A DNA stretch of 8,558 bases from the NCBI GenBank assembly GCA_964555735.1, contig CAZKTS010000145.1:1-8558 (forward strand). Direction: 5' to 3'. The notes below the pieces were generated by a model. It had not been told where the DNA came from. It did no database searches and was given only the letters and a program-made list of their open reading frames with translations. This document shows positions 1 to 5,699 of the stretch, piece by piece. The first letter of the stretch is position 1. Each line of letters begins with the position of its first letter. Source of the stretch: CAZKTS01 sp964555735 (GTDB taxonomy: Bacteria; Actinomycetota; Acidimicrobiia; IMCC26256; PALSA-555). The position numbers and the translations under genes are program-made.

Positions 1-12
1 ATCGACGTCGGC

Positions 13-18
13 TAGCAG
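13..18 (+). promoter_or_regulatory. Possible weak -10 box before dsbB
   Basis: TAGCAG lies 6 nt before the GTG at 25, the same spacing as the clearer TANNNT boxes before the genes at 2690 and 7696. The last base is G rather than the usual T, and the window begins only 12 nt upstream, so no -35 or upstream gene can be judged. It suggests leaderless transcription of the first operon but is weak evidence alone. Confidence 0.25.
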
Positions 19-24
19 GCAGAC

Positions 25-591
25 GTGTCCACGACCTCCACGGCCGACGCGATCTTCACCGCGCTGACGCTCCTGGCCAACGTTGCGCTCCTGGTGCTCG
101 TCGTGGTGGGGATCGCCGCGCTGCTGGGCGGGAAGGCCCACACGGGTGCGGAACGCTTCGTCGGTCGCATCGGGCCCGCGGCCCGCCCGCTGGCGCTCGT
201 GGTCGCCGTGGTCACCACGCTCGGCAGCCTCTACTACTCCGAGATCGCCGGGTACCTGCCGTGCGAGCTCTGCTGGTACCAGCGGATCTGCATGTACCCG
301 CTGGCGGCGATCCTCGCGGTGGGCGTCCTGCGCAAGGACCGCGCCGTGCTCTGGTACGCCGCACCCTTCGTGGTGGTCGGCGCGCCGTTGGCGCTCTACC
401 ACTACCTCGTGGAGCGGGTCCCCGCCCTCGCCGAATCGAGCTCGTGCTCGGTGTTCGTCCCCTGCAGCGTCCCGTACTTCGAGGAACTCGGCTACGTGAC
501 GCTGGCGTTCATGGACATGAGCGCGTTCCTGCTCATCGGCGCCCTGCTCTGGTTGGGTCGGGCCGCCGATCGCCGTACCCCGGAGGTCTGA
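25..591 (+). CDS. dsbB: DsbB-family disulfide bond formation protein
   Basis: A 188-residue polytopic membrane protein. DsbB proteins re-oxidise a secreted thiol oxidase and pass the electrons to quinone. The family signature is plain: Cys80-x-x-Cys83 followed directly by WYQR (80-87), and a second cysteine pair at Cys141 and Cys147 in an extracytoplasmic loop. Hydrophobic segments lie at about 9-35, 55-70, 90-102, 108-127 and 157-178. The first is additional to the usual four-helix DsbB core, so five segments are predicted. The GTG at 25 was chosen because it gives the whole first hydrophobic segment and has a -10-like box 6 nt upstream; a later start cannot be excluded. Its stop overlaps the next start (TGATG), coupling it to a secreted thioredoxin-like protein that is a plausible partner. 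Family call is firm; the partner is inferred. Confidence 0.9.
   Translation: MSTTSTADAIFTALTLLANVALLVLVVVGIAALLGGKAHTGAERFVGRIGPAARPLALVVAVVTTLGSLYYSEIAGYLPCELCWYQRICMYPLAAILAVGVLRKDRAVLWYAAPFVVVGAPLALYHYLVERVPALAESSSCSVFVPCSVPYFEELGYVTLAFMDMSAFLLIGALLWLGRAADRRTPEV
582..586 (+). promoter_or_regulatory. Shine-Dalgarno site for the thioredoxin-like gene
   Basis: GGAGG sits 4 nt before the ATG at 591, inside the end of the dsbB-like gene. It fixes the start of the downstream gene at the TGATG overlap and rules out the longer open frame that runs back to 261 on the same phase. Confidence 0.7.
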
Positions 592-1229
592 TGTCCCAGC
601 ACCGTCGCCCGCACCCCCGCCGCCTCCGCGCGCTCGGGATCGTCGTGGCCGCGTTCGTCGCGGTCGGCCTGGCCGCCGCCCCCGCCCTGGCCGGCGGTGA
701 CCCGGAGGTCAGCCCGAAGGTCACGATCGTCGGCAAGAAGCTGGCCGCGTCCGACGAGATCGGCACGGCCGACGACCCCGCCATCGGCAAGACCGCACCC
801 ACGATCAAAGGCCGGAGCCTCGACGGGAAGAAGGTGACGTTCGCCGACACCGGCACGCCGCGCATCCTCGTCTTCCTCTCGCACTCCTGCCCGCACTGCC
901 AGGCCGAGGTGCCCGAGATCGTCAAGCTCGCCGAGCAGGGGAAGCTCGACGGGGTCGAGGTCCAGACCGTCACCACCAACACGAGCGAAGACCTCGCCAA
1001 CTACCCGCCGTCGAAGTGGCTGAAGCGCGAGGACTGGCCGTTCTCGCCGGTGCTGGCCGACGATGCCAAGCTCCGCGCGTTCTTCGGCTTCGGCGGCGAG
1101 GCGTTCCCGTACTTCGTCTTCGTCGATGCCGACGGCAAGGTCGCCGCGCGCGCGAGCGGCGAGCTCTCGCCCAACACGATCAGCACCGCGGCCGAGCGGC
1201 TCGTCGCCGGCCAGAGCCTCTTCGACTAG
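591..1229 (+). CDS. Secreted thioredoxin-like (TlpA/AhpC-TSA type) protein
   Basis: A 212-residue exported thiol-disulfide oxidoreductase. Residues 1-34 form a classical signal peptide: an Arg-rich start, a hydrophobic core at 14-29 and an AxA-type site near APALA (31-35). I see no lipobox cysteine. The mature part has a thioredoxin fold of the TlpA/ResA class: an entry motif near GKTAP (66-70), a strand before the active site Cys100-Pro-His-Cys103, and a cis-proline region around Pro173 followed by the FVDADGKV strand-turn (177-184). The CPHC centre is the same dipeptide as E. coli DsbA, which would make it oxidising, although the fold looks TlpA-like. Translation is coupled to the DsbB-like gene upstream, suggesting an oxidase/re-oxidant pair at the outer face of the membrane. 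A reducing role (cytochrome c maturation) is the alternative, but no ccm or ccs genes are visible here. Confidence 0.87.
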   Translation: MSQHRRPHPRRLRALGIVVAAFVAVGLAAAPALAGGDPEVSPKVTIVGKKLAASDEIGTADDPAIGKTAPTIKGRSLDGKKVTFADTGTPRILVFLSHSCPHCQAEVPEIVKLAEQGKLDGVEVQTVTTNTSEDLANYPPSKWLKREDWPFSPVLADDAKLRAFFGFGGEAFPYFVFVDADGKVAARASGELSPNTISTAAERLVAGQSLFD

Positions 1230-1235
1230 ATCGCG

Positions 1236-2033
1236 ATGCCGGGCGCGTCACCGACGGAGCGGTTCGCCGCGCTCGTGGCGCTGCCCGCGCGCGACGTACC
1301 GCTCGACCTCGCGACGCTCCTCATCGCCGCACACGACCACCCGGTCGACGAGGCCGCCGCCCTCGGCGCCTTCGACGACCTCGCCGCGGCGGTCGACCGG
1401 GTCGGCGCCCACGACGCCCGGGCGCTCGCGGCGGCGCTCTTCGCACCCGGCGCCGAGGACCCGTTCCTCGGCAACGCGCTCGACTACGGCGACCCGCGCA
1501 ACTCCTACCTCGACCTCGTCCTCGAGCGCCGATTGGGCATCCCGATCTCGTTGAGCGTGGTCATGCTCGAGGTCGGCCGCCGGCTGGGCATCGCGCTCGA
1601 GGCGATCGGGATGCCGGGGCACTTCCTCGTCGGCGCCGGCGACGACACCTACGTGGACGCGTTCCACGAGGGCGCGGTCCTCGACGTCGACGGGTGCCGC
1701 CAGCGGTTCGAATCGCTGCGACCCGAGGCGCGGTTCCACGCCGGATACCTGGTGCCGGTCGATCACCACGCGATCCTCGCCCGGATGCTCGCCAACCTCG
1801 TCAACTCGCTCGTGGCCCGATCCCCGGCCGACGCCGCGTGGGCGGTGCGGCTTCGCCTCGAGGTGCCGGGCGTCTCGAGCGCAGAGCGGCGCGAGGGCGC
1901 CGCGCTCCTGGGGTCGCTCGGGCACTTCGCCGAGGCTGCCGACGCGCTCGAAGCCGTCGCCGAGGTGCTCGACGAAGAGGGCGCGGCGCGCGCCGAGCGC
2001 GAGGCCACGGCGTTGCGCGCCCGGGCGAACTGA
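1236..2033 (+). CDS. SirB1 / transglutaminase-like family protein
   Basis: A 265-residue cytoplasmic protein of the SirB1 (Transglut_core2, UPF0162) family. The core spans about residues 45-165 and carries the family hallmarks YGDPRNSYLDLVLERRLGIP (84-103), ISLSVVMLEVGRRLGI (104-119) and GMPGHFLV (125-132), with His129 and Asp141 where a transglutaminase would have its His and Asp. The catalytic Cys position falls in ISLSVVML and has serines, as is usual for SirB1 proteins, so peptidase or transglutaminase chemistry is doubtful. The C-terminal part (about 178-262) is helical and TPR-like. The biochemical role of the family is not established. It starts 6 nt after the previous stop without a clear Shine-Dalgarno site, so it is probably co-translated, and it is followed 5 nt later by the Lon-domain gene. 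Family call is firm; function is open. Confidence 0.88.
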   Translation: MPGASPTERFAALVALPARDVPLDLATLLIAAHDHPVDEAAALGAFDDLAAAVDRVGAHDARALAAALFAPGAEDPFLGNALDYGDPRNSYLDLVLERRLGIPISLSVVMLEVGRRLGIALEAIGMPGHFLVGAGDDTYVDAFHEGAVLDVDGCRQRFESLRPEARFHAGYLVPVDHHAILARMLANLVNSLVARSPADAAWAVRLRLEVPGVSSAERREGAALLGSLGHFAEAADALEAVAEVLDEEGAARAEREATALRARAN

Positions 2034-2038
2034 CCACC

Positions 2039-2668
2039 GTGGCCGCGCTGCCCATGTTCCCGCTGGGGTCGGTGCTCTTCCCGCATGCGCTGCTGCCGCT
2101 CCACGTCTTCGAGCCGCGATACCGCCGCCTGGTGCACGACTGCCTGGCCGGCGACAACGAGTTCGGTGTCGTGCTCATCGAGCGGGGCAGCGAGGTGGGC
2201 GGCGGCGACACCCGGCTCGGCCTCGGGACCGTCGCGCGCATCGTGCGCGCGGGTGAGCTCGAGGACGGGCGCTGGGTGCTCGTGACGGCCGGCACCGAAC
2301 GGCTGCGGGTCGTGGAGTGGCTCCCCGACGACCCGTACCCGCGCGCCGAGGTGGAGCGGCTCACCGAAGGGCCGGGCGAGGTGCCGGGGGACCTCATCGA
2401 GGAGGTGACCCGACTGCTGCGCCGGGTCCTCGCCCTCCGCAGTGAGCTGGGCGAGGCGGACTCGGGGATCGACACGGTGCTGAGCGCCGATCCGGCTCGC
2501 GCGTCGTTCGAGGCTGCCGCGCTCGCCGCGCCCGGTCCCTTCGACGCCCAGCAGCTCCTGGCCCTGGACGACGCCGGCGCGCGCCTCACGCGCGTGGCCG
2601 AGCTCCTCACCGACGAGGTGCCCGTGCTGGAGTTCCGCCTCGCGGGCGGCGGCGCGCCCGACGGCTGA
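2039..2668 (+). CDS. Lon N-terminal (LON substrate-binding) domain protein
   Basis: A 209-residue stand-alone LON/PUA-like domain protein with no ATPase or protease domain. The opening is characteristic: MFPLGSVLFPHALLPLHVFE (6-25) then PRYRRL (26-31), with a strand-rich middle EFGVVLIERGSE (41-52), a conserved GTVARIV-type strand (63-69), and a mostly helical tail containing LLRRVLALRSEL (126-137) and the usual ending AARLTRVAELL-like helix (180-190). In Lon this domain recognises unfolded substrates; single-domain bacterial homologues have no settled function. The GTG at 2039, 5 nt after the previous stop, fits tight operon packing; an internal ATG at 2054 (Met6) is an alternative start that would still keep the motif. 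The same reading frame is open upstream to 1016, but that part is the shadow of the two preceding genes. Confidence 0.87.
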   Translation: MAALPMFPLGSVLFPHALLPLHVFEPRYRRLVHDCLAGDNEFGVVLIERGSEVGGGDTRLGLGTVARIVRAGELEDGRWVLVTAGTERLRVVEWLPDDPYPRAEVERLTEGPGEVPGDLIEEVTRLLRRVLALRSELGEADSGIDTVLSADPARASFEAAALAAPGPFDAQQLLALDDAGARLTRVAELLTDEVPVLEFRLAGGGAPDG

Positions 2669-2677
2669 CCGGCCGCC

Positions 2678-2683
2678 TACGCT
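2678..2683 (+). promoter_or_regulatory. -10 box (TACGCT) for a leaderless transcript
   Basis: TACGCT fits the actinobacterial TANNNT -10 consensus and ends 6 nt before the GTG at 2690, placing transcription initiation at or next to the start codon. It lies in the only gap (21 nt) inside this gene run, just after the Lon-domain gene stops. No recognisable -35 hexamer is seen. It supports both the GTG at 2690 and separate expression of the small gene and its MoaD-like neighbour. Confidence 0.5.
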
Positions 2684-2689
2684 GGCCGG

Positions 2690-2839
2690 GTGGACCAGGA
2701 CGGCACACCGAGCGACTCCGCACCCGAGCGCGACCGCGACCTCGTGGCGCTGGAAGACGCCGAGCGCGAGCTCGCCGCGCTCGAGGAGCAGCTCCGCGCC
2801 GAAGACCTCCTCACCGACGAGACGCCCGCCGAGGCCTGA
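2690..2839 (+). CDS. Small acidic helical protein, 49 residues, unknown function
   Basis: Not a family I recognise. The reading frame from GTG 2690 to TGA 2839 encodes 49 residues and fits exactly between the Lon-domain gene (21 nt gap) and the MoaD-like gene (5 nt gap), with a -10-like TACGCT 6 nt before its start. The product is strongly acidic: a polar, probably disordered N-terminus (1-14) rich in Asp and Ser, then an uninterrupted predicted helix (about 15-41) with heptad-like leucines in LVALEDAERELAALEEQL (18-35), then an acidic tail. It lacks Cys, aromatic residues and a signal peptide. A short coiled coil or a partner-binding helix is the simplest reading. It could still be a non-coding gap with a chance frame, but the tight fit, codon bias and promoter argue for a gene. 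Confidence 0.6.
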   Translation: MDQDGTPSDSAPERDRDLVALEDAERELAALEEQLRAEDLLTDETPAEA

Positions 2840-2844
2840 CGGCC

Positions 2845-3087
2845 GTGGCGCGGCTCCGGCTCTTCGCCGCGGCACGAGAGGCCGCAGGGCGCCGGGAGGA
2901 CACGTTCGACGCCACGACGCTGGGTGACCTCCTGCAGGAGGCGCGCGCCCGGTACGGCGCCGACTTCGCGGCCGTGCTCGACGGCTCTCGCGTCTGGGTC
3001 GACGGCGACGAGCCGCCGGACGGCGACGCCACCCCACTGACGATGGCGAGCGAGGTCGCGGTGCTGCCGCCCGTGAGCGGCGGCTGA
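2845..3087 (+). CDS. MoaD/ThiS-family sulfur carrier protein
   Basis: An 80-residue ubiquitin-like protein. It has the beta-grasp pattern of MoaD: a first strand ARLRLFAAAREAAG (2-15), the helix LGDLLQEARARYG (26-38), a strand with VWVDGDE (50-56) and the final strand EVAVLPPVSGG (70-80). The C-terminal Gly-Gly is the site that an E1-like enzyme adenylates and thiocarboxylates. In molybdopterin synthase MoaD gives sulfur to precursor Z with MoaE; related carriers serve thiamine, cysteine or other sulfur transfers. No moaE, moeB, thiG or cysM-like gene is present here, so the pathway cannot be assigned. The GTG start at 2845 lies 5 nt after the small gene, with GAGG ten bases upstream. It ends the + strand run; the next gene is convergent, 17 nt away, with no obvious terminator between them. 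Confidence 0.82.
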   Translation: MARLRLFAAAREAAGRREDTFDATTLGDLLQEARARYGADFAAVLDGSRVWVDGDEPPDGDATPLTMASEVAVLPPVSGG

Positions 3088-3104
3088 GCGGCCCCCGGAC
3101 GCGA

Positions 3105-3956
3105 TCAGACCCGAGTCGTCGTCACCAGCCACGCGGCAGCACCCAGCGGGGCTCCATCGGGTCCGGCGTAGGGCGCGATCGCTGCTCGTAGCGCGTCGAG
3201 GGCCCGGCGCTCGGTGTCCTCGTCGACGTCGTCGAGCACGTGCTGGATGAGCGAGGTGCCGCGCACGAAGTCGACGGCAGCATCGGCATCGAGCCCGCCA
3301 CCGATCTGCACCGCGTCCGTGAGCTCGGTGAAGGCGGGGGTCTCGAAGCCGGCCGCGCCGAGGATCTCGCGCACGCGGTCGGCGTCACCGAAGGCGGAGG
3401 GACCGGGCGTCGCGGGCGAGGGATCGGGGGGCAGCGGCACGACCGTCGCCAGGGCGTCCCGAGGCACCTGCAGCCACTCGTTGTGCTCGATGCTGCGCCA
3501 GCACACGAACGCGACCCGCCCGCCCGGCACGAGCGCGCTCGCGACGTTGGTGAACGCCGCCACCGGATCGTCGAAGAACATCACGCCGAACCGACTGATC
3601 GCGGCGTCGAACGGACCTTCGAGGTCGTCGTCTTGCACGTCGGCACGACGGAAGCGGGCGTTGCGCACGCCCTGCGCCTCGGCGCGCCGTCGGGCGAGGT
3701 CGAGCATCGCCTCGGAGAGATCGACGCCCACGGTGTCCGCGTCCGGCGCGGCCCGCGCCGCAGCCAAGGTCGCGGCGCCACAGCCGCACCCGATGTCGAG
3801 CACCCGCGACGTCGGGGCGAGCGCCGCGGCGTCGATCAGTGGCGCGACGTACGGCGCGAGCTGCGCGTCATATGCGTCGGCGTACCTGGTCCAGTGATCG
3901 CCCCGTGGCCCGTCCCACGCCGCGCGCTGAGCTGCGTTGACCTCGCCCCTCGTCAC
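3105..3956 (-). CDS. Class I SAM-dependent methyltransferase
   Basis: A 283-residue Rossmann-fold methyltransferase. Motif I is VLDIGCGCG (52-60), the glycine-rich SAM loop. The acidic residue closing the second strand is Asp79 in VGVDLSEAM (77-84). Motif II/III is RRADVQDDDL (103-112), followed by FDAAISRFGVMFFDDPVAAF (116-135) and LVPGGRVAFVCW (142-153). This pattern is common among small-molecule, ubiE-like or arsenite-like methyltransferases; the substrate cannot be read from sequence. The chosen GTG at 3956 gives a standard N-terminus (QRAAWDGPRGDHWTRYAD, 10-27) and lies 8 nt after the superoxide dismutase stop, so the two genes are probably one operon. Its reading frame remains open far upstream, but that part is antisense to other genes. 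The 3' end faces the MoaD-like gene. Confidence 0.87.
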   Translation of the reverse strand: MTRGEVNAAQRAAWDGPRGDHWTRYADAYDAQLAPYVAPLIDAAALAPTSRVLDIGCGCGAATLAAARAAPDADTVGVDLSEAMLDLARRRAEAQGVRNARFRRADVQDDDLEGPFDAAISRFGVMFFDDPVAAFTNVASALVPGGRVAFVCWRSIEHNEWLQVPRDALATVVPLPPDPSPATPGPSAFGDADRVREILGAAGFETPAFTELTDAVQIGGGLDADAAVDFVRGTSLIQHVLDDVDEDTERRALDALRAAIAPYAGPDGAPLGAAAWLVTTTRV

Positions 3957-3964
3957 TGCTGCGC

Positions 3965-4582
3965 TCAGCCGAGCTGCAGGTCGAGCGTGCGTGCCGACTC
4001 GAAGCGCTTGGCGACGTCGGTCCAGTCGACGATGTTCCAGAACGCGTCCACCCACTCCGTCTTCCGGTTCTCGTACTGCAGGTAGTAGGCGTGCTCCCAC
4101 ATGTCGAGCACGAGCAACGGCGGACCACCCTGACCGACGTTGCCCTGGTGGTCGTAGACCTGCTCGACGATCAGGCGCTTGCCGACCGGGTCCCACGAGA
4201 GCGCACCCCAGCCCGACCCCTGCACGTTGTTCGCGGCTTCGGTGATCTGCGCCTTGCACGCGTCGAACGAGCCGAGGTGCTCGGTGATGGCGTCGGCGAG
4301 GTCGCCGTCGGGCTCGCCGCCCCCGTCGGGGCTCATGTTGCGCCAGAAGATCGAGTGCATCACGTGCCCCGAGAGGTGGAACGCGAGGTTCTTCTCGAGC
4401 TGGTTGATGGTGCCGAACTCGTCGGTCTTCCGGGCATCGGCGAGCTTCTCGAGGGTCGTGTTGGCGCCCTTCACGTAGGCCGCGTGGTGCTTGTCGTGGT
4501 GGAGCTCGAGGATGCGCGCCGAGAGGTGGGGCTCGAGCGCGGCGTAGTCGTAGGTGAGCTCGGGCAACGTGTACTGGGCCAT
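3965..4582 (-). CDS. sodA: Superoxide dismutase, Fe/Mn family
   Basis: A 205-residue cytosolic Fe/Mn superoxide dismutase, the normal length for the family. It converts superoxide to hydrogen peroxide and oxygen. All four metal ligands are visible: His28 (first His of HHDKHH), His76 (GHVMHSIFW), Asp160 and His164 (LDMWEHAYYLQY). The opening YTLPELTYDYAALEPHLS (4-21) is canonical. Position 145 is His in QVYDHQ, where typical Mn enzymes have Gln; the same His is found in the Fe-type enzyme of Mycobacterium tuberculosis, so metal preference is not secure. There is no export signal. The ATG at 4582 is chosen over an upstream in-frame ATG at 4696 because GAGGAG lies 7 nt before it and homology starts there. 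It is divergent from the RsiG-like gene and is followed closely by a methyltransferase. Confidence 0.95.
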   Translation of the reverse strand: MAQYTLPELTYDYAALEPHLSARILELHHDKHHAAYVKGANTTLEKLADARKTDEFGTINQLEKNLAFHLSGHVMHSIFWRNMSPDGGGEPDGDLADAITEHLGSFDACKAQITEAANNVQGSGWGALSWDPVGKRLIVEQVYDHQGNVGQGGPPLLVLDMWEHAYYLQYENRKTEWVDAFWNIVDWTDVAKRFESARTLDLQLG

Positions 4583-4589
4583 GGTCGTG

Positions 4590-4595
4590 CTCCTC
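4590..4595 (-). promoter_or_regulatory. Shine-Dalgarno site of sodA
   Basis: On the minus strand GAGGAG sits 7 nt before the ATG at 4582. It decides the start in favour of the 205-residue protein. Unlike several neighbours that look leaderless, sodA therefore has a translated leader and its promoter must lie further into the 4596-4752 divergent region, where I found no minus-strand TANNNT box. Confidence 0.7.
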
Positions 4596-4672
4596 GCCAG
4601 GTCGTCGGAAGGATCGCCGGGGTGCGATCGCAGGTGCGTCGCCGGTCGGCGATCTCGATCGTCGGTGGCAGC

Positions 4673-4694
4673 GTTCCCGTTCCTCCAGTGTTCC
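4673..4694. repeat. Three GTTCC direct repeats between sodA and the rsiG-like gene
   Basis: GTTCC occurs at 4673-4677, 4679-4683 and 4690-4694 (GGAAC on the sodA strand), start-to-start spacings of 6 and 11 nt. They lie about 90-112 nt upstream of the sodA start in the divergent intergenic region. GGAAC resembles the -35 element of ECF sigma factor promoters, and short iterated motifs can also be regulator sites. No matching -10 is convincing, so this is only a candidate control element for sodA. Confidence 0.25.
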
Positions 4695-4739
4695 ATGCCC
4701 GCGAGCCGTCTGCGCCCAGGGCGCGCGACGGACCGCTGG

Positions 4740-4745
4740 TACCGT
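4740..4745 (+). promoter_or_regulatory. -10 box (TACCGT) for a leaderless transcript
   Basis: TACCGT matches TANNNT and ends 7 nt before the ATG at 4753, as expected of an actinobacterial leaderless mRNA starting at or beside the A of ATG. No ribosome binding site is present before the start, which supports this reading. No clear -35 is seen. Confidence 0.55.
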
Positions 4746-4752
4746 TGCGTCG

Positions 4753-5280
4753 ATGTCGGAGTCCAGCGGGCCGTACCGCCGTCGCATCGACGTGATGCTG
4801 GAGGCCGAGTACCTCGACGGTCTCGACGACCGATCGATCGACGACGTCCGGGCGATGCACGAGGAGACGATGGAGGTCGAGACCGAGCTGTCGTACGTGC
4901 GACGGCTCGCCCAGGCCCGCATCGAGATCGTCAATGCCGAGCTCGACCGACGGGCGAAGGGCGGCTCGGTGGGCGACCTCGTCGCGATGCTCCCCAAGAT
5001 CCTGGCCGATGACCACCCGCGGCCCGACCCGGCCACGAGCCGGCTCCCGCGCCATCTCGCACCGTCGCCCGACATCGAGTGGCGGCGCGGACTCGAGGGG
5101 CTCATCACCGACACGACCCTGGTGAACCTGCCGACGCTGTCGGAGGAAGAGCTGCGGGGGACCATCGCACAGCTCGAGGAGCTCGAGGGTGAGGTCTCGG
5201 GCCGGCGGCGGGCGCTGCACGGCGTGATCGATCGCATCGAGGCGGAGCTCGCCACCCGCCACAAGGTCGGGCGTGCCTGA
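4753..5280 (+). CDS. rsiG: RsiG-like c-di-GMP-responsive anti-sigma factor (aerial mycelium formation protein family)
   Basis: A 175-residue soluble helical protein. In Streptomyces, RsiG binds the sigma factor WhiG only when carrying c-di-GMP, and the family signature is E(x3)S(x2)R(x3)Q(x3)D in each of two antiparallel helices. This protein has two copies at the matching register: Glu43, Ser47, Arg50, Gln54, Glu58 in the first helix, and Glu145, Ser149, Arg152, His156, Asp160 in the second. The first copy thus has Glu for Asp at the last position, and the second has His for Gln. Between them lie a linker with Pro-rich stretches (85-105) and a helix start LSEEELRGTIAQLEELEG (129-146). The start lies 7 nt from a -10 box, and the 3' end overlaps an XRE regulator gene by 8 nt. 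No sigma factor gene is in the window. Family assignment rests on motif spacing; ligand and partner are inferred. Confidence 0.75.
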   Translation: MSESSGPYRRRIDVMLEAEYLDGLDDRSIDDVRAMHEETMEVETELSYVRRLAQARIEIVNAELDRRAKGGSVGDLVAMLPKILADDHPRPDPATSRLPRHLAPSPDIEWRRGLEGLITDTTLVNLPTLSEEELRGTIAQLEELEGEVSGRRRALHGVIDRIEAELATRHKVGRA

Positions 5281-5662
5281 GCCGGCGCAGCCGGCGGCGG
5301 ACTCGGGTGGGCCGCTCGACTCGATCGAAGGACGGCTCCGCGACCTCGGTTCGTTCATCCGCGACCAGCGGCGGGGCGCGCGTCTGTCGCTGCGCACGCT
5401 CAGCGAGCGCGCCGGCGTCTCGAACCCCTACCTCAGCCAGATCGAGCGAGGGCTGCGCAAGCCGAGCGCCGACATCCTCCAGCAGATCGCGCGCGCCCTT
5501 CGCATCTCGGCCGAGTCGCTCTACGTGCGGGCCGGGATCCTCGAGCCCCGGGACGAGGAGCCCGACGTCGAGGCGTCGATCCGACGCGATCCGTCGTTGA
5601 GCGACGCACAGAAGGAAGCCCTGCTCCAGGTGTACCGGTCCTTCCAGGACGCCGAGCGCTGA
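5273..5662 (+). CDS. XRE-family helix-turn-helix transcriptional regulator
   Basis: A 129-residue DNA-binding protein. Residues about 21-90 form a Cro/C1-type five-helix domain: LGSFIRDQRRGARLSLRTLS (25-44), AGVSNPYLSQIERGLRKPSA (47-66) with the recognition helix at NPYLSQIERG, and ILQQIARALRISAESLYVRA (68-87). The C-terminal tail (91-129) is charged and helical (DPSLSDAQKEALLQVYRSF, 106-124) and probably mediates dimerisation or partner contact. A very similar small regulator is conserved across actinobacteria (I believe Rv0474 of M. tuberculosis is of this type), with poorly known targets. The GTG at 5273 overlaps the end of the RsiG-like gene by 8 nt, so the two are translationally coupled and probably act in one circuit. 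There is no ligand domain. The 53-nt gap after it holds the mshA promoter candidate. Confidence 0.9.
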   Translation: MPEPAQPAADSGGPLDSIEGRLRDLGSFIRDQRRGARLSLRTLSERAGVSNPYLSQIERGLRKPSADILQQIARALRISAESLYVRAGILEPRDEEPDVEASIRRDPSLSDAQKEALLQVYRSFQDAER

Positions 5663-5699
5663 CGGTCCGCTGACGGCGGGAGCGCCCAGGGGCCGCTAG

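Noticed and set aside
1016..2668. A 550-residue open frame on the + strand
   Set aside because: Only the last 209 codons (from 2039) match a family; the rest is Arg/Pro-rich shadow of the thioredoxin-like and SirB1 genes.
1763..3037. Long minus-strand open frames (424 and 269 residues) opposite the SirB1 and Lon-domain genes
   Set aside because: Typical antisense open frames of very GC-rich genes; Arg/Pro/Ser-rich with no recognisable domain.
4583..4696. N-terminal extension of superoxide dismutase from an ATG at 4696
   Set aside because: The extra 38 residues resemble no signal peptide or family sequence, and a good Shine-Dalgarno site precedes the ATG at 4582.
3957..5264. Upstream extension of the methyltransferase frame on the minus strand to a 719-residue protein
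   Set aside because: It is antisense or out of frame to sodA and the rsiG-like gene, with shadow-type composition; the methyltransferase family starts near 3956.
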